Source of the DNA: DAIOEK01 sp964648485
Lineage (GTDB): Bacteria; Chloroflexota; Anaerolineae; Anaerolineales; Anaerolineaceae
Assembly (NCBI GenBank): GCA_964648485.1
Contig: CAZYOF010000003.1
Coordinates: forward strand, 124,001 to 188,000
DNA: 64,000 bases
Direction of reading: 5' to 3'
Under the pieces are notes generated by a model that saw only the letters and a list, made by a program, of their open reading frames with translations, made no database searches and was not told the DNA's origin. This document shows, in pieces, positions 43,713-53,490 of this stretch. The translations under genes and the position numbers were made by a program. Numbering within the stretch: position 1 is the stretch's first letter; every line of letters begins with the position of its first letter.

Positions 43713-46700
43713 ATGAAGAATTTACCCCTGTCGCGATCCGCTTCAAACATCATAAGAGGTATTGCAATATTTGTCTTCCTGATTTCATGGATACCCTTTC
43801 AATCTGTACAGGCGTTGCCTCCTGAAACGAATTACGCCGGGGTTGACACCGGCTTGCGAGGGGATGATACCATTAGTGGGGATATCAATATTGGCTTTAA
43901 TTTCACATATTATGGTAATACCTACTCACTGACACAAATCAGCACCAATGGTCTGGTATGTTTCGGTAATCAGGGAAGTAGCGCATATACAGAATCAGCA
44001 TTACCGAGTACAGGATCTCCAAACAATTGTATCTACGCATTTTGGGATGATTTAATGTCATATGACGAAAGCCAATTGGTGTTGTATCGAACAATTGGAA
44101 CCGCACCGAACAGGGAATTCATTGTTCAATGGACGAATTATGGCTTTTACAACTCAACCCTTCCCATGGGTACTTTTCAGGTGATCTTGTATGAAACATC
44201 GAACAATATCCGCATGCAGTACCGCCAATTATTGACAGATCCACGATCCTATGGGGATAGTGCCGCGATTGGATTAGAAAATTACGATGGTACGGTGGGT
44301 CTCCAATATTTATTCGACACCGCATCCTTATATCCGGAGCAATCCATCCTTTACACCTGGAATGGCAGTAATAATTACAACTACAATGCTTCCGCTGCTT
44401 ACGAGGGGGTCTACTTGTATTTGAACAATCCGCCTCCTGCCATCCCAACTCTCATTTCACCTGCCGATAACAGCGCCAACATTTCCACCTCACCAACCTT
44501 CACATGGAACGCAGCTTCGGGGGCGACTTCATATACGGTGATTGTTTCCACTAATGCTAATCTTACCTCTCCTGCGGTTAACGCCACCGGAATCACTTCA
44601 ACATCCTATTCTGCGTCTGGTTTAACATCTTCCCGGTACTATTGGGCGGTTAAAGCAGTTAACGCTTATGGAGAATCCTGGTCAGAATCATGGACTTATT
44701 CAACCCTGCCGGGTAACTCGGCGCCAACAGATATCAGCTTATCCAATTCGACCGTTCCGGCTGGTTCCAGTGGAGCTTTAGTCGGGTACTTGAGTACAAC
44801 GGACCCTGACGGCGGAGATACGCATACTTACTCCCTGGTCAGTGGTACAGGGTCTACGAATAATGGATCATTTTCGATATCCGGTAATGAACTGCGGACT
44901 GCTGCTTCACTTACTGCGGGGTCGTATTCTGTAAGAATCAGGACAACAGACAGTGGAACCGGAAACCTCTATTACGAAGAAGCATACTCAATAACGGTGC
45001 AACTAAGTAATCAACCTCCGGTAATATCCCAGGGGGATTCGATATCTGTAACCATGAGTGAGGATAGTAATCCAATTGCATTTAATCTGACACTCAATGC
45101 GTCCGATCCGAACCCCGGGGACACACTTACCTGGAGCATCAGCAGCCCTGCTACTCATGGATCGGCAGGTGCTTCAGGTACGGGTACGAGTAAATCTATA
45201 TCATATACTCCAACTGCGAACTATTACGGGGATGATTCTTTCACTGTACAGGTAAGCGATGGGAATGGCGGTACAGACAGTATCGTTGTCAATGTTACAA
45301 TCACTGCTGTAGATGACCCTCCCCAGTTGATTGGTACAAATCCAACATTTACGTACGCTGAAAATAATCCTTCTACCGTAATTGACGCCGGGATTACATT
45401 TACAGATATTGATGGTCCCAACCTCTCAGGTGTAACAGTATCCATATCCTCGAACTATACTTCAGGTCAAGATTTCCTCGATTTCACCCCATCTGGTGGT
45501 GTAACTGGTAGTTTTAACACAACCACCGGTGTGCTCACCCTCAGCGGGTCCGCAACAGCTTCAACCTATCAAACCGTCTTACGGTCAGTCTCTTACCGAA
45601 ATACCAGCAACACACCCAACACCTCACCACGCACAATATCTTTTGTGGGAGATAACACACTGTTCAATGTCACAAATGGTCATTTCTATGAATTTGTGAC
45701 CCAATCCGGTATAAGCTGGTCATCAGCAAATACTGGAGCATCCGCGAGCCGGTTATATGGAATGACCGGGTATATGGCTACGATCACTACCAGCCAGGAG
45801 AATTCTTTCATCTCGAGCAAACTGGCGGGTGTGGGATGGATCGGTGCCAACGATGCAGCTACCGAAGGCACCTGGCAGTGGGTGACCGGACCAGAAGCGG
45901 GAACTACTTTCTGTACAGGGAATAATCCCTGCGTTCCGGTGAGCAGTCGATATTCCAACTGGAATTCAGGCGAACCGAATAACGCTGGTGATGAAGATTA
46001 TGGTCATATGATCTATAACACCGCCATCGGCACCCGCGGGAGTTGGAATGATCTACCTAACGCCGGCGGTTCGGGGGATTATGCTCCCCTGGGTTACATT
46101 GTTGAGTATGGTGGAATGGCGGGTGATCCGGTAATTCAATTAACCAGCAGTGCAACCATCAATGTACAGGCTGTCAATGATATCCCGATCATTACCCAGG
46201 GCGATTCCAGAGATGTGACCATGGATGAAGATGGTTCTCCCACGCCATTTTCACTCACATTGAATGCCAGCGATCTCGATGGGGATACCCTTACCTGGAG
46301 TGTTTCATCTCCTGCTGCACACGGAACAGCTTCTGCCTCCGGTACCGGTACCAGCAAGGCAATATCGTATTCACCACAAGCAAATTACAATGGATTGGAT
46401 TCATTTACGGTACAGGTATCTGATGGAAATGGGGGAACGGATAGCATTACCATCAATGTAACTATCAATTCAATAGACGATCCTCCTAACTTGTCGGGTT
46501 CTTCTCCAACGATTGACTTTTCAGAAAACGGTTTGCCGTCAATCATCGATCCCACCATATCTTTTACAGATATTGATGGACCGAATATTACTGGTGCAAC
46601 TATTGCTATAACAGAGAATTATGTTTCGGGTGAAGATTATTTAGACTTTACCGGAAGTGCAGGAATTACAGGATCGTTCAATAGTACAACAGGTGTTCTG

Positions 46701-49493
46701 ACTTTAACCGGTTCTGCAACTGCAGAAGATTATCAATCTGTGTTCCGTTCAGTGACTTATCAAAACACAAGTGAAAATCCTGACACTTCCACCCGCAAGA
46801 TTGTGTTTGTAGGTAATAATTCGCTTTTTAACACAACTAATAATCATTTTTATGAATTTGTCAGTAGCACAGCTATTACCTGGACAAATGCACAAGCGGG
46901 AGCTGCAAGCCGGAACCTGTATGGAATGCAGGGGTATCTGGCAACCATAGTGTCTGCCGATGAGAATGCATTCATCACAGATAAACTAGTTGGCGTTGGC
47001 TGGATTGGTGCAAGTGATGTTGAAGAAGAAGGCACCTGGAAATGGGTAACGGGTCCCGAAGCCGGTACTGTTTTCTGTACGGGCAACGATCCTTGTGTTC
47101 CTGTCGATGATCGTTATTCTAACTGGAATACTGGTGAACCTAACAATGGTTCCGGTGGAATTGAACATTACGGGCACATGATTTACACAGAAGTCGGTCC
47201 GCGCGGAAGCTGGAATGACATGCGGAATGAAGGGGGTTCCGGTCCTTATCTTGTTGCTGGTTATGTGGTGGAATACGGAGGAATGGCGGGAGATCCGGCT
47301 GTATCATTGACCAGCGATGCCACAATAAACGTACAGGCTGAAAATGACGCTCCATATTTTTCTGAAACAGATCCTGTTGAGTTGACCATCGATGAAGATA
47401 ACAACCCGGCTGCTTTTTCACTTACACTACACGGCAATGATGTAGATCTGGATGTACTTACCTGGACGATTCAATCTCCCTCAAGCCATGGGGATGTGTC
47501 TATTGGAGGCACAGGAAATACACGACCCATCAGTTATGAACCCGATGCGAACTACTACGGCGCAGATAGTTTTACCATCCGGATTAATGATCTTGCTGGT
47601 GGCATCGCAGACATCGACATCAATTTAACCATCAACCAGGTGGATGATTCTCCGACGATTGCCAATTACATTCCTGATCAAGCTGGCAACGAAAATGTGC
47701 CCTTCAATTTTGTGTTTGCTGAAAACACATTTCATGATGTGGATGATGGCACGGTCCTGACATACTCTGCGACACTGCAGGATGGCTCTGCTCTGCCTGC
47801 CTGGCTGAGTTTTGATCCTGATACCAGGACATTCAGCGGTGTACCCGATGCAGGACAGGTTCTAAAAGTCCGCCTGACTGCAACCGATAACACCAGCCTC
47901 AGTGTGTATGATGATTTCTTGATCCTTATTCAAGCGGATGGCAATAGCACCCCGATCAATATGAACCCTCTGGATGTGGTTTACCTGGTTTCTGGTACTC
48001 CTTTCTCCTTCCAATTGCCTGAGAGTGGATTTGTGGATGAGGAGGGTCAGCCATGGGAAGTGATTGCCAGCCTGCCAGATTATTCCCCCCTGCCATCGTG
48101 GTTAGTCTTTGATCCGGAGGATCTGTCTTTCTCCGGCACACCACCGGCGCCGGGCGAATTGGATGTTTTACTCAAAGTCTTTGATGATCATGGTGGCTTT
48201 GTATCGGTGATACTGCCGATTGAGATCAATGAGGGCAATGTTGCTCCAACGCTTCTAAACCGGCTGGCAGATCAGGCGGCATATGATGGTATGCCTTTCA
48301 GTTTTGTATTTCCTGCCAATACCTTCTGGGATGCAAATGGTGATTCCCTTGCTTATGTGGCAACACTTTCAGATGGCAGCGCGCTACCCGCCTGGTTGAG
48401 CTTTAATATGGCTGGCAGGGAATTCAGCGGTACGCCGGCAATTTCAGACCTGGGGATCTATCTTGTTCGGGTTACTGCAATCGATCCGAGCGCTGCCAGT
48501 ACATCTGATCTCTTCCTGTTGGGAGTCAGTACAGCAAACCGGACAGTATTAAATATGCCAATTTCTGTAATGGATCCACTCTATACAGATTCATTTGGAA
48601 GCATTTACTTACCTCTCGGATTGGTGCCTCCGGATTCTCACAGATACCTGCACATAGAAGAGAACTATCCGGTACCGCCTTTACGCAGCATCCGTTCTTT
48701 GAATAAAGGACGAGAAATCAGCATGTTCGGTGCAGATGGTACTCAATACCATCAGTTCGACCTGCCACTAAAGGTCTGTATCCCTGTTACACAGCAAGAT
48801 ATCCGCAGAGCTGGAGGCAGATACCAGGTGATTCGCATCGGCATCACTGACTCTGCCACAGACCCCTGGGTTTTATCTGTACCTATCTGGGAAAATGGTT
48901 CAGCTTGTATTGAGACAAACCACCTGAGCATGTTCGATTTATTCTACCGTGCTTCATCTGATGATGAAGGACTGCCTGATACCGGGTTTGCTCCCGGGCA
49001 GGTGACACGACTGGATCCTCAACCGGTTGAAGCCCAATATCAGGCAATGTCAGATCTTACCTTACAGATCCGATCACTGGGAGTGAATACTGTTATCGTA
49101 GGAGTCCCGCAAACGAATGGATCATGGGATGTAACCTGGCTAGGTAATCAGGCGGGATGGCTGGCAGGCAGCGCATATCCAACCTGGAGTGGGAACTCTG
49201 TGATTACTGGTCACCTGACAGATTCTAATGGGAAAGCAGGAGTATTCGCGGGGATATCAAATTTGGCTTATGGTGACGAAATTAGAATTGTATCTGGTTC
49301 ATCCGTGTTCATTTACCAGGTAAGAAGTATTCAAAAATTTATTGATCCGAATGATGTTTCTGCAGTATTGCAGCATAAAGATTCTCCCTGGATCAGCCTG
49401 CTGACTTGTCAGGGTTATGATTCACGAACAGGCACTTACAGGTACAGGCAACTGGTACAGGCGGAGTTAGTCCAGGTTGCTACTCAGGAATAA
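43713..49493 (+). CDS. Giant secreted surface protein: cadherin-like and C-type-lectin repeats with LPDTG motif and C-terminal sortase domain
   Basis: 1926 residues. A signal peptide ends near VQA-LPPE. Then follow a NIDO-like beta domain (about 35-235), an FN3 domain (241-331), a cadherin-like domain (337-427), and a duplicated unit (435-821, 822-1210), each with a cadherin-like domain and a C-type-lectin domain (655-803 and 1043-1190). A third cadherin-like domain (1211-1313), three putative-Ig domains ending PAWLSF...FSGTP (to about 1609) and a linker come next. LPDTG is at 1754-1758. From about 1773 a sortase fold carries TGH (H1834), LLTC (C1899) and R1912, the full catalytic triad. No transmembrane anchor follows. 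GAGGAAG precedes the ATG at 43713. Confidence 0.88.
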   Translation: MKNLPLSRSASNIIRGIAIFVFLISWIPFQSVQALPPETNYAGVDTGLRGDDTISGDINIGFNFTYYGNTYSLTQISTNGLVCFGNQGSSAYTESALPSTGSPNNCIYAFWDDLMSYDESQLVLYRTIGTAPNREFIVQWTNYGFYNSTLPMGTFQVILYETSNNIRMQYRQLLTDPRSYGDSAAIGLENYDGTVGLQYLFDTASLYPEQSILYTWNGSNNYNYNASAAYEGVYLYLNNPPPAIPTLISPADNSANISTSPTFTWNAASGATSYTVIVSTNANLTSPAVNATGITSTSYSASGLTSSRYYWAVKAVNAYGESWSESWTYSTLPGNSAPTDISLSNSTVPAGSSGALVGYLSTTDPDGGDTHTYSLVSGTGSTNNGSFSISGNELRTAASLTAGSYSVRIRTTDSGTGNLYYEEAYSITVQLSNQPPVISQGDSISVTMSEDSNPIAFNLTLNASDPNPGDTLTWSISSPATHGSAGASGTGTSKSISYTPTANYYGDDSFTVQVSDGNGGTDSIVVNVTITAVDDPPQLIGTNPTFTYAENNPSTVIDAGITFTDIDGPNLSGVTVSISSNYTSGQDFLDFTPSGGVTGSFNTTTGVLTLSGSATASTYQTVLRSVSYRNTSNTPNTSPRTISFVGDNTLFNVTNGHFYEFVTQSGISWSSANTGASASRLYGMTGYMATITTSQENSFISSKLAGVGWIGANDAATEGTWQWVTGPEAGTTFCTGNNPCVPVSSRYSNWNSGEPNNAGDEDYGHMIYNTAIGTRGSWNDLPNAGGSGDYAPLGYIVEYGGMAGDPVIQLTSSATINVQAVNDIPIITQGDSRDVTMDEDGSPTPFSLTLNASDLDGDTLTWSVSSPAAHGTASASGTGTSKAISYSPQANYNGLDSFTVQVSDGNGGTDSITINVTINSIDDPPNLSGSSPTIDFSENGLPSIIDPTISFTDIDGPNITGATIAITENYVSGEDYLDFTGSAGITGSFNSTTGVLTLTGSATAEDYQSVFRSVTYQNTSENPDTSTRKIVFVGNNSLFNTTNNHFYEFVSSTAITWTNAQAGAASRNLYGMQGYLATIVSADENAFITDKLVGVGWIGASDVEEEGTWKWVTGPEAGTVFCTGNDPCVPVDDRYSNWNTGEPNNGSGGIEHYGHMIYTEVGPRGSWNDMRNEGGSGPYLVAGYVVEYGGMAGDPAVSLTSDATINVQAENDAPYFSETDPVELTIDEDNNPAAFSLTLHGNDVDLDVLTWTIQSPSSHGDVSIGGTGNTRPISYEPDANYYGADSFTIRINDLAGGIADIDINLTINQVDDSPTIANYIPDQAGNENVPFNFVFAENTFHDVDDGTVLTYSATLQDGSALPAWLSFDPDTRTFSGVPDAGQVLKVRLTATDNTSLSVYDDFLILIQADGNSTPINMNPLDVVYLVSGTPFSFQLPESGFVDEEGQPWEVIASLPDYSPLPSWLVFDPEDLSFSGTPPAPGELDVLLKVFDDHGGFVSVILPIEINEGNVAPTLLNRLADQAAYDGMPFSFVFPANTFWDANGDSLAYVATLSDGSALPAWLSFNMAGREFSGTPAISDLGIYLVRVTAIDPSAASTSDLFLLGVSTANRTVLNMPISVMDPLYTDSFGSIYLPLGLVPPDSHRYLHIEENYPVPPLRSIRSLNKGREISMFGADGTQYHQFDLPLKVCIPVTQQDIRRAGGRYQVIRIGITDSATDPWVLSVPIWENGSACIETNHLSMFDLFYRASSDDEGLPDTGFAPGQVTRLDPQPVEAQYQAMSDLTLQIRSLGVNTVIVGVPQTNGSWDVTWLGNQAGWLAGSAYPTWSGNSVITGHLTDSNGKAGVFAGISNLAYGDEIRIVSGSSVFIYQVRSIQKFIDPNDVSAVLQHKDSPWISLLTCQGYDSRTGTYRYRQLVQAELVQVATQE
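45015..47344 (+). repeat. Tandem duplication of a ~1.16-kb coding unit in the giant surface protein
   Basis: Two adjacent units, about 45015-46177 and 46178-47344, encode about 388 residues each and align end to end: a DSxxVTMxEDxxPxxFxLTLNASD start, TDIDGPN(L/I)(S/T)G, FLDF or YLDF, then the lectin domain with YSNWN(S/T)GEPNN and VEYGGMAGDP at the end. Protein identity looks high but DNA has diverged, so the duplication is old. A third, partial copy of the first ~100 residues follows. Confidence 0.85.
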
Positions 49494-49496
49494 CAA

Positions 49497-49533
49497 ATGA
49501 GAGCGGATGGAAATCCGCTCTCATTATTTTTTC
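49497..49533 (+). terminator. Intrinsic terminator of the giant surface-protein gene
   Basis: A perfect 12-bp stem, ATGAGAGCGGAT with ATCCGCTCTCAT and a 4-nt loop, is followed by TATTTTTT. Confidence 0.92.
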
Positions 49534-49546
49534 TATTCAGTTATTC

Positions 49547-49789
49547 TCAAGCTGCAGCCTTTTCGGTCACAATTCCTTCCAGGATCATTTCCAATGCCAT
49601 GGTATGGCTGCATCTAGATCGGGATTGGAAAAAGTCGCAGTCACAGCGCCACTCTCCACCTTCAAACACAACTGTATGTGCGTTGTTTTCACCTGCAAAG
49701 GTCACCTGCATTGAATCGAGGTGAATGCGATTTCGTTCCTGAGCGTAGCGTTTGGCTTTCTCAATTTTTCCGATCATTCCATAATCCAT
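49547..49789 (-). CDS. Small SWIM zinc-finger protein
   Basis: 80 residues. The SWIM pattern CxCx(n)CxH is seen in WRCDCDFFQSRSRCSHTMALE. An N-terminal helix (KIEKAKRYAQERNRI) and a short sheet precede it. SWIM domains bind DNA or proteins and often occur beside SWI2/SNF2 helicases, but none is here. GGAG lies 9 nt before the ATG at 49789. The ~250-bp region upstream has a CAGCATGC/GCATGCTG hairpin at 49825-49850 and no other gene. Confidence 0.8.
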   Translation of the reverse strand: MDYGMIGKIEKAKRYAQERNRIHLDSMQVTFAGENNAHTVVFEGGEWRCDCDFFQSRSRCSHTMALEMILEGIVTEKAAA

Positions 49790-50044
49790 TTTCAAAATCT
49801 CCTTTCAGGCATTAGATAAAACAACAGCATGCGCGTAAAACGGCATGCTGCTAATACAACCTTTTCCAAATTATGTTAACTACATCTCGCATAACGGTTT
49901 TGTGATTTCCTTCAATTCAGTATAGTATGATTAACTGTGAAAGTCAATTTACAAATGCCATACAAAATATATCAATCTGCCATTTAATTACTGGTAAGTA
50001 TCTTGCATCAAAATTGGTTAATACTTGTGCGTTGTTGAGGGAGT

Positions 50045-51235
50045 ATGAGCACTTACCAGCCCAAAAAAATAATTCCCGATAGCTGGGCAAACCTGGCTGC
50101 CTGTCCAATTTGTGAAACACGCGGGTTGTCGGTTTATCGTCAACCCGGACAGGTTGATCAGCTTGCCTGCTCAAATTGTCAGGCTTCATTCGAATTAGAA
50201 CAGGATGGTCCGAATATTCGTCTGATTGTTTTACCTCCAGACTATGCTGTTTTCCTGCAGCCAGCCTGGCAAACCTGGATGAGTGTCTATGAAATTCGCA
50301 GGCAGATAAAAACCGGACTGGAGACACATGTTCAACAAGATGCCTTCGATAAACCTGAATTTACACCGCCCCCGGCAATGGTTTCCCGACAACCTGAACC
50401 ACCGGAGGACTACACACTCCCGGTATTGGAAAATGATTTCACCCGAGAGCCCATCAATCAGGATGAGGTGAATATGCGAGCCGCGGGGTTGGCTAACCTG
50501 GGAAATACGCCTCGCGAAATTCGCGAAACACTGGAACACTTGAACGCAACATCCGAACAGATCGATATCGCGCTGGAGAACCTTAAACTCCAGCGAAAAA
50601 AGGTAAAAACCAATACACCGCGCAATATTATTTTTGTGTTGATAGCAGTTATCGCATGCCTGGGAATATCAGCGTTGGTGCTACCATTGTTAAACATCCC
50701 TGGCACATTGAAATCAATTGAACCGGTATGGAATTATCTATCCAACACCCTTTCCAACTCTGATCCGTTTGGCGGAGTGACCGGCGCCAGAAGAGAGCCT
50801 ACAGCTGTCCCCACCCCCGTTCAAAAATCCTTACCGGCTGATGCACAGGCTTATTTTAATGTTGTATATACGATCAGCCAAAAAACCAACTGGTGGGAGA
50901 AATATGAGACACTTCAAAACCTCTTCCCGCCTGTTGATTTGATCTCCACCCATGAGAATATATTGAACCAGTATCTGTTTCTTGCAGTATTAAATGCTGC
51001 AGAACAAAACAATGAGAGCAAATTTGACGAGTTATGTGGAACACCGCGGGCAGTGAACACAAAAGCATGTGACCGGGTGGAAGAAAATGATTTTGCCCAA
51101 CAGGTACAATTCCTTACGGAACAGAATTCGATGAACGACTGGTGGCTAACCGGTCCGTGTAAGGAATTTGCAGCGTATTATCAAAAAGTCGGGGTTACCT
51201 TCCCTTATGCAGAAGGCCGTTGTTCGTTACCTTGA
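50045..51235 (+). CDS. Zinc-ribbon, single-span membrane protein of unknown function
   Basis: 396 residues. The N-terminal cytoplasmic part starts with a zinc ribbon (C20, C23, C42, C45). After a Pro-rich stretch, residues about 138-185 hold a helical segment with EIRETLEHLNATSEQIDIALENL. One membrane helix lies at about 193-215. The outer C-terminal domain (about 250-396) has four cysteines that could form disulfides. No family recognised. Its 3' end overlaps the convergent acetyltransferase gene by 31 bp. Confidence 0.7.
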   Translation: MSTYQPKKIIPDSWANLAACPICETRGLSVYRQPGQVDQLACSNCQASFELEQDGPNIRLIVLPPDYAVFLQPAWQTWMSVYEIRRQIKTGLETHVQQDAFDKPEFTPPPAMVSRQPEPPEDYTLPVLENDFTREPINQDEVNMRAAGLANLGNTPREIRETLEHLNATSEQIDIALENLKLQRKKVKTNTPRNIIFVLIAVIACLGISALVLPLLNIPGTLKSIEPVWNYLSNTLSNSDPFGGVTGARREPTAVPTPVQKSLPADAQAYFNVVYTISQKTNWWEKYETLQNLFPPVDLISTHENILNQYLFLAVLNAAEQNNESKFDELCGTPRAVNTKACDRVEENDFAQQVQFLTEQNSMNDWWLTGPCKEFAAYYQKVGVTFPYAEGRCSLP

Positions 51236-51690
51236 TCTTGTCTCACTTTTAACATCACGATACCGCTTTCCCCGTCCTGGTAGTATCGTTCCCATAATTC
51301 AGTTTGAATATAGCCAGACTTGCGATATAGATTTATCGCTGGCTGGTTTGATTTTCGTACTGTCAGTTTTATCTGATGGTTAGGTAGGCGCGTTTCACAG
51401 GCACTCAGTAGTGCCTCAGCAATTCCCATCCGCCGATACGGCTCAAGCACTCCGATGGATGTGATCCAACCGGTGGAGATATCTCGTGAGCCATCTCCTG
51501 AGATGAAGCCCACCATCTCCTCCTCCAAAACAGCTTTGATTCGGATGATACCCGGGAACATCAAAACAGCAATCAAATCGATTAGCGGCCAGGCATCAAT
51601 GCCAAAACACGCCTGTTCGATTTTACGCAGTGCTCCAATATCCTTCCAGTTTGCATCATCCAGTTTGTAAAGTGAGGAAGCTTCTGTCAT
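51205..51690 (-). CDS. GNAT-family N-acetyltransferase, RimI-like
   Basis: 161 residues. The acetyl-CoA site is visible in ITSIGVLEPYRRMGIAEALLSACE (the Q/RxxGxG/A motif appears as RRMGIA). The later LTVRKSNQPAINLYRKSGY is the RimI-like C-terminal motif. Substrate unknown. The ATG at 51690 has no clear SD; a TATAAG lies 6 nt upstream. The GTG at 51714 is an alternative. It lies 78 bp after the slipin gene, separated by a GC-rich hairpin. Confidence 0.82.
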   Translation of the reverse strand: MTEASSLYKLDDANWKDIGALRKIEQACFGIDAWPLIDLIAVLMFPGIIRIKAVLEEEMVGFISGDGSRDISTGWITSIGVLEPYRRMGIAEALLSACETRLPNHQIKLTVRKSNQPAINLYRKSGYIQTELWERYYQDGESGIVMLKVRQDQGNEQRPSA

Positions 51691-51713
51691 GATTTGCTTA
51701 TACCAGATTCCCA

Positions 51714-51734
51714 CCTCCCGGAATTACCGGGAGG
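51714..51734 (-). other. GC-rich hairpin between the slipin and acetyltransferase genes
   Basis: CCTCCCGG pairs with CCGGGAGG around 5 nt. It has no U-tract, so it is an unsure terminator. Confidence 0.45.
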
Positions 51735-51767
51735 ATAGGAATCTAAGAGTTGTATTGGGTAGCTGAT

Positions 51768-52664
51768 TTACTTTTGCTTGGATACGAAGGAGTTCAGCAT
51801 GCTGGTAAACTCCATCGGGAAGATGTACTTGGTTGAAGGATTAGCCGCCATATTCTTGAGCGTCTCAAAGTACTGCAGGGTAAGAGTATTCTGATCCAAT
51901 CCTTTTGCAACACCGAATATCTTCTCAAGAGCAGATGAATAACCTTCTGCGCGCAGCAATTGTGCAGTCTTCTCACCTTCCGCTTTAAGAATGGCAGATT
52001 GCTTGTCACCTTCAGCGCGTAGAATGGCAGCCTGTTTTTCACCATCAGCCACGTTAATGGCTGCTTCACGCTGACCTGTGGACTCAGTAACAACTGCGCG
52101 GCGGTTACGTTCTGCAGAAAGCTGTCGGTTCATCGCATCCTGAACATCTCTGGGCGGGATGATCTCGCGGATTTCTACATTGGTAACCTTCACACCCCAG
52201 CGTTCAGTTACTTCATCCAGACGAGTACGCAGCATGTTGTTGATGTGCTCGCGTTCAGAGAGTACGCCATCCAGCATGATACCGCCGATAACGGAACGCA
52301 ACGTGGTGGTAGCCATACCCTGTGCAGCCAACTCGAAATTACCTACCTGCAAGATGGATTCGGTAGGCTGGAGTACCTTGTAGTACCACAGGAAGTCGAT
52401 GGATATTGGGGCATTGTCTTTGGTAATAGAGGTTTGGTGCGGAATCTCGCGTACCTGTTCGCGCAGGTCCACTTTTACCGGTCGGTCAACAAATGGGATG
52501 AGCAGTACAAGACCGGGTCCCTTGTCTCCGATACAACGTCCAAGCCGGAAAACGACCAGGCGCTGGTATTCAGGCACAATCTTGATCGCGTTCGCCAGGA
52601 ACATGATGAGAAAGATAATTACCGCACCGATGAAACATAGAATGGGAATGGTTGCTTCGTTCAT
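51768..52664 (-). CDS. Slipin/stomatin-like SPFH-domain membrane protein
   Basis: 298 residues. One N-terminal membrane helix (about 7-27) is followed by an SPFH domain starting IVPEYQRLVVFRLGRCIG, with the EREHINNMLRTRLDEVTERWGVKVTNVEIREIIPP core. A heptad-rich stretch from about 185 (REAAINVADGEKQAAILRAEGDKQSA...) forms the oligomerising coiled coil. Slipins form membrane microdomain rings. An NfeD gene sits 54 bp upstream on the same strand, the classic SPFH-NfeD pairing. Confidence 0.92.
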   Translation of the reverse strand: MNEATIPILCFIGAVIIFLIMFLANAIKIVPEYQRLVVFRLGRCIGDKGPGLVLLIPFVDRPVKVDLREQVREIPHQTSITKDNAPISIDFLWYYKVLQPTESILQVGNFELAAQGMATTTLRSVIGGIMLDGVLSEREHINNMLRTRLDEVTERWGVKVTNVEIREIIPPRDVQDAMNRQLSAERNRRAVVTESTGQREAAINVADGEKQAAILRAEGDKQSAILKAEGEKTAQLLRAEGYSSALEKIFGVAKGLDQNTLTLQYFETLKNMAANPSTKYIFPMEFTSMLNSFVSKQK

Positions 52665-52717
52665 GTTGTTCTCCTTATTTCAATTCATAAATAGATGGAT
52701 ACTACCGAAGGAACATA

Positions 52718-53329
52718 CTAATCATTACCAGATTTTGCAGGTAATTCCTCTACTTCCAGTGTGAATCCGTTACGATTTTTTATGATCACCCTGGCTCCTG
52801 ATGGTATGGGTTTCTCACTGACTGCGCTCCAGAGTTCACCGGCGACCTGTACCGAGCCATCCCGGTGCACCCTTGATTTTGCTTCTCCAATGGTGCCTAC
52901 CAGGCTCTCCAGGCTGTGAGATGGAACACTCTGCAATGCTTCAAGACCTTTTCTGACGATGATCCAGAAAAACGCGATTACGACCAGGTTCACCAGCACT
53001 GCCAGCGCAGGATGTACTACCGGTCTCCAGCTTTCATCAACAAACAGGAAAGTACTTCCTGCGGTTAATGCAACCAGAGACAACACGAGGTAGATCCATT
53101 TTTGAGTTTTTCGCATCGCCCACAAGAGTGGGAAGACACCAATGATCAATACAACCAGGGCGATCCAGTTGAAGTTCATTTGTGCAATCTGCCAGCCTGC
53201 AGCGATGATCAGGATAATCGATCCTGCTTCCAGCGCACCTGTGCCCGGACTGACTAATGCCAGGATAGCCAGCATGAAGCCAAAGACCAGAACCAGATAA
53301 ACCAGATTGGGATTGAGTAAAATATCCAT
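52718..53329 (-). CDS. NfeD-family membrane protein
   Basis: 203 residues. About four to five membrane spans come first, then a C-terminal OB-fold NfeD domain: LVGTIGEAKSRVHRDGSVQVAGELWSAVSEKPIPSGARVIIKNRNGFTLEVEEL in outline. It lacks a ClpP-like protease domain, so it is the short NfeD form. AGGTGG precedes the ATG at 53329. It is co-transcribed with the slipin it probably binds. Confidence 0.9.
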   Translation of the reverse strand: MDILLNPNLVYLVLVFGFMLAILALVSPGTGALEAGSIILIIAAGWQIAQMNFNWIALVVLIIGVFPLLWAMRKTQKWIYLVLSLVALTAGSTFLFVDESWRPVVHPALAVLVNLVVIAFFWIIVRKGLEALQSVPSHSLESLVGTIGEAKSRVHRDGSVQVAGELWSAVSEKPIPSGARVIIKNRNGFTLEVEELPAKSGND

Positions 53330-53490
53330 AGTGCCCACCTTTCCATTATTCATTATACATTTGATTATCCAAGGATCATAACAACTGCCCTTAAAAGAAT
53401 ATACGTATCAACTCGTGTGAAGTTACCACGCCGCATATAATTATGGATAACTACTCTCATGCAGTTACTGATTGAACGGAAGGAAAGGCG

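Noticed and set aside
45015..47344. CRISPR or DNA satellite repeat
   Set aside because: The repeats are diverged 1.16-kb coding units in one open frame, not short identical repeats with spacers.
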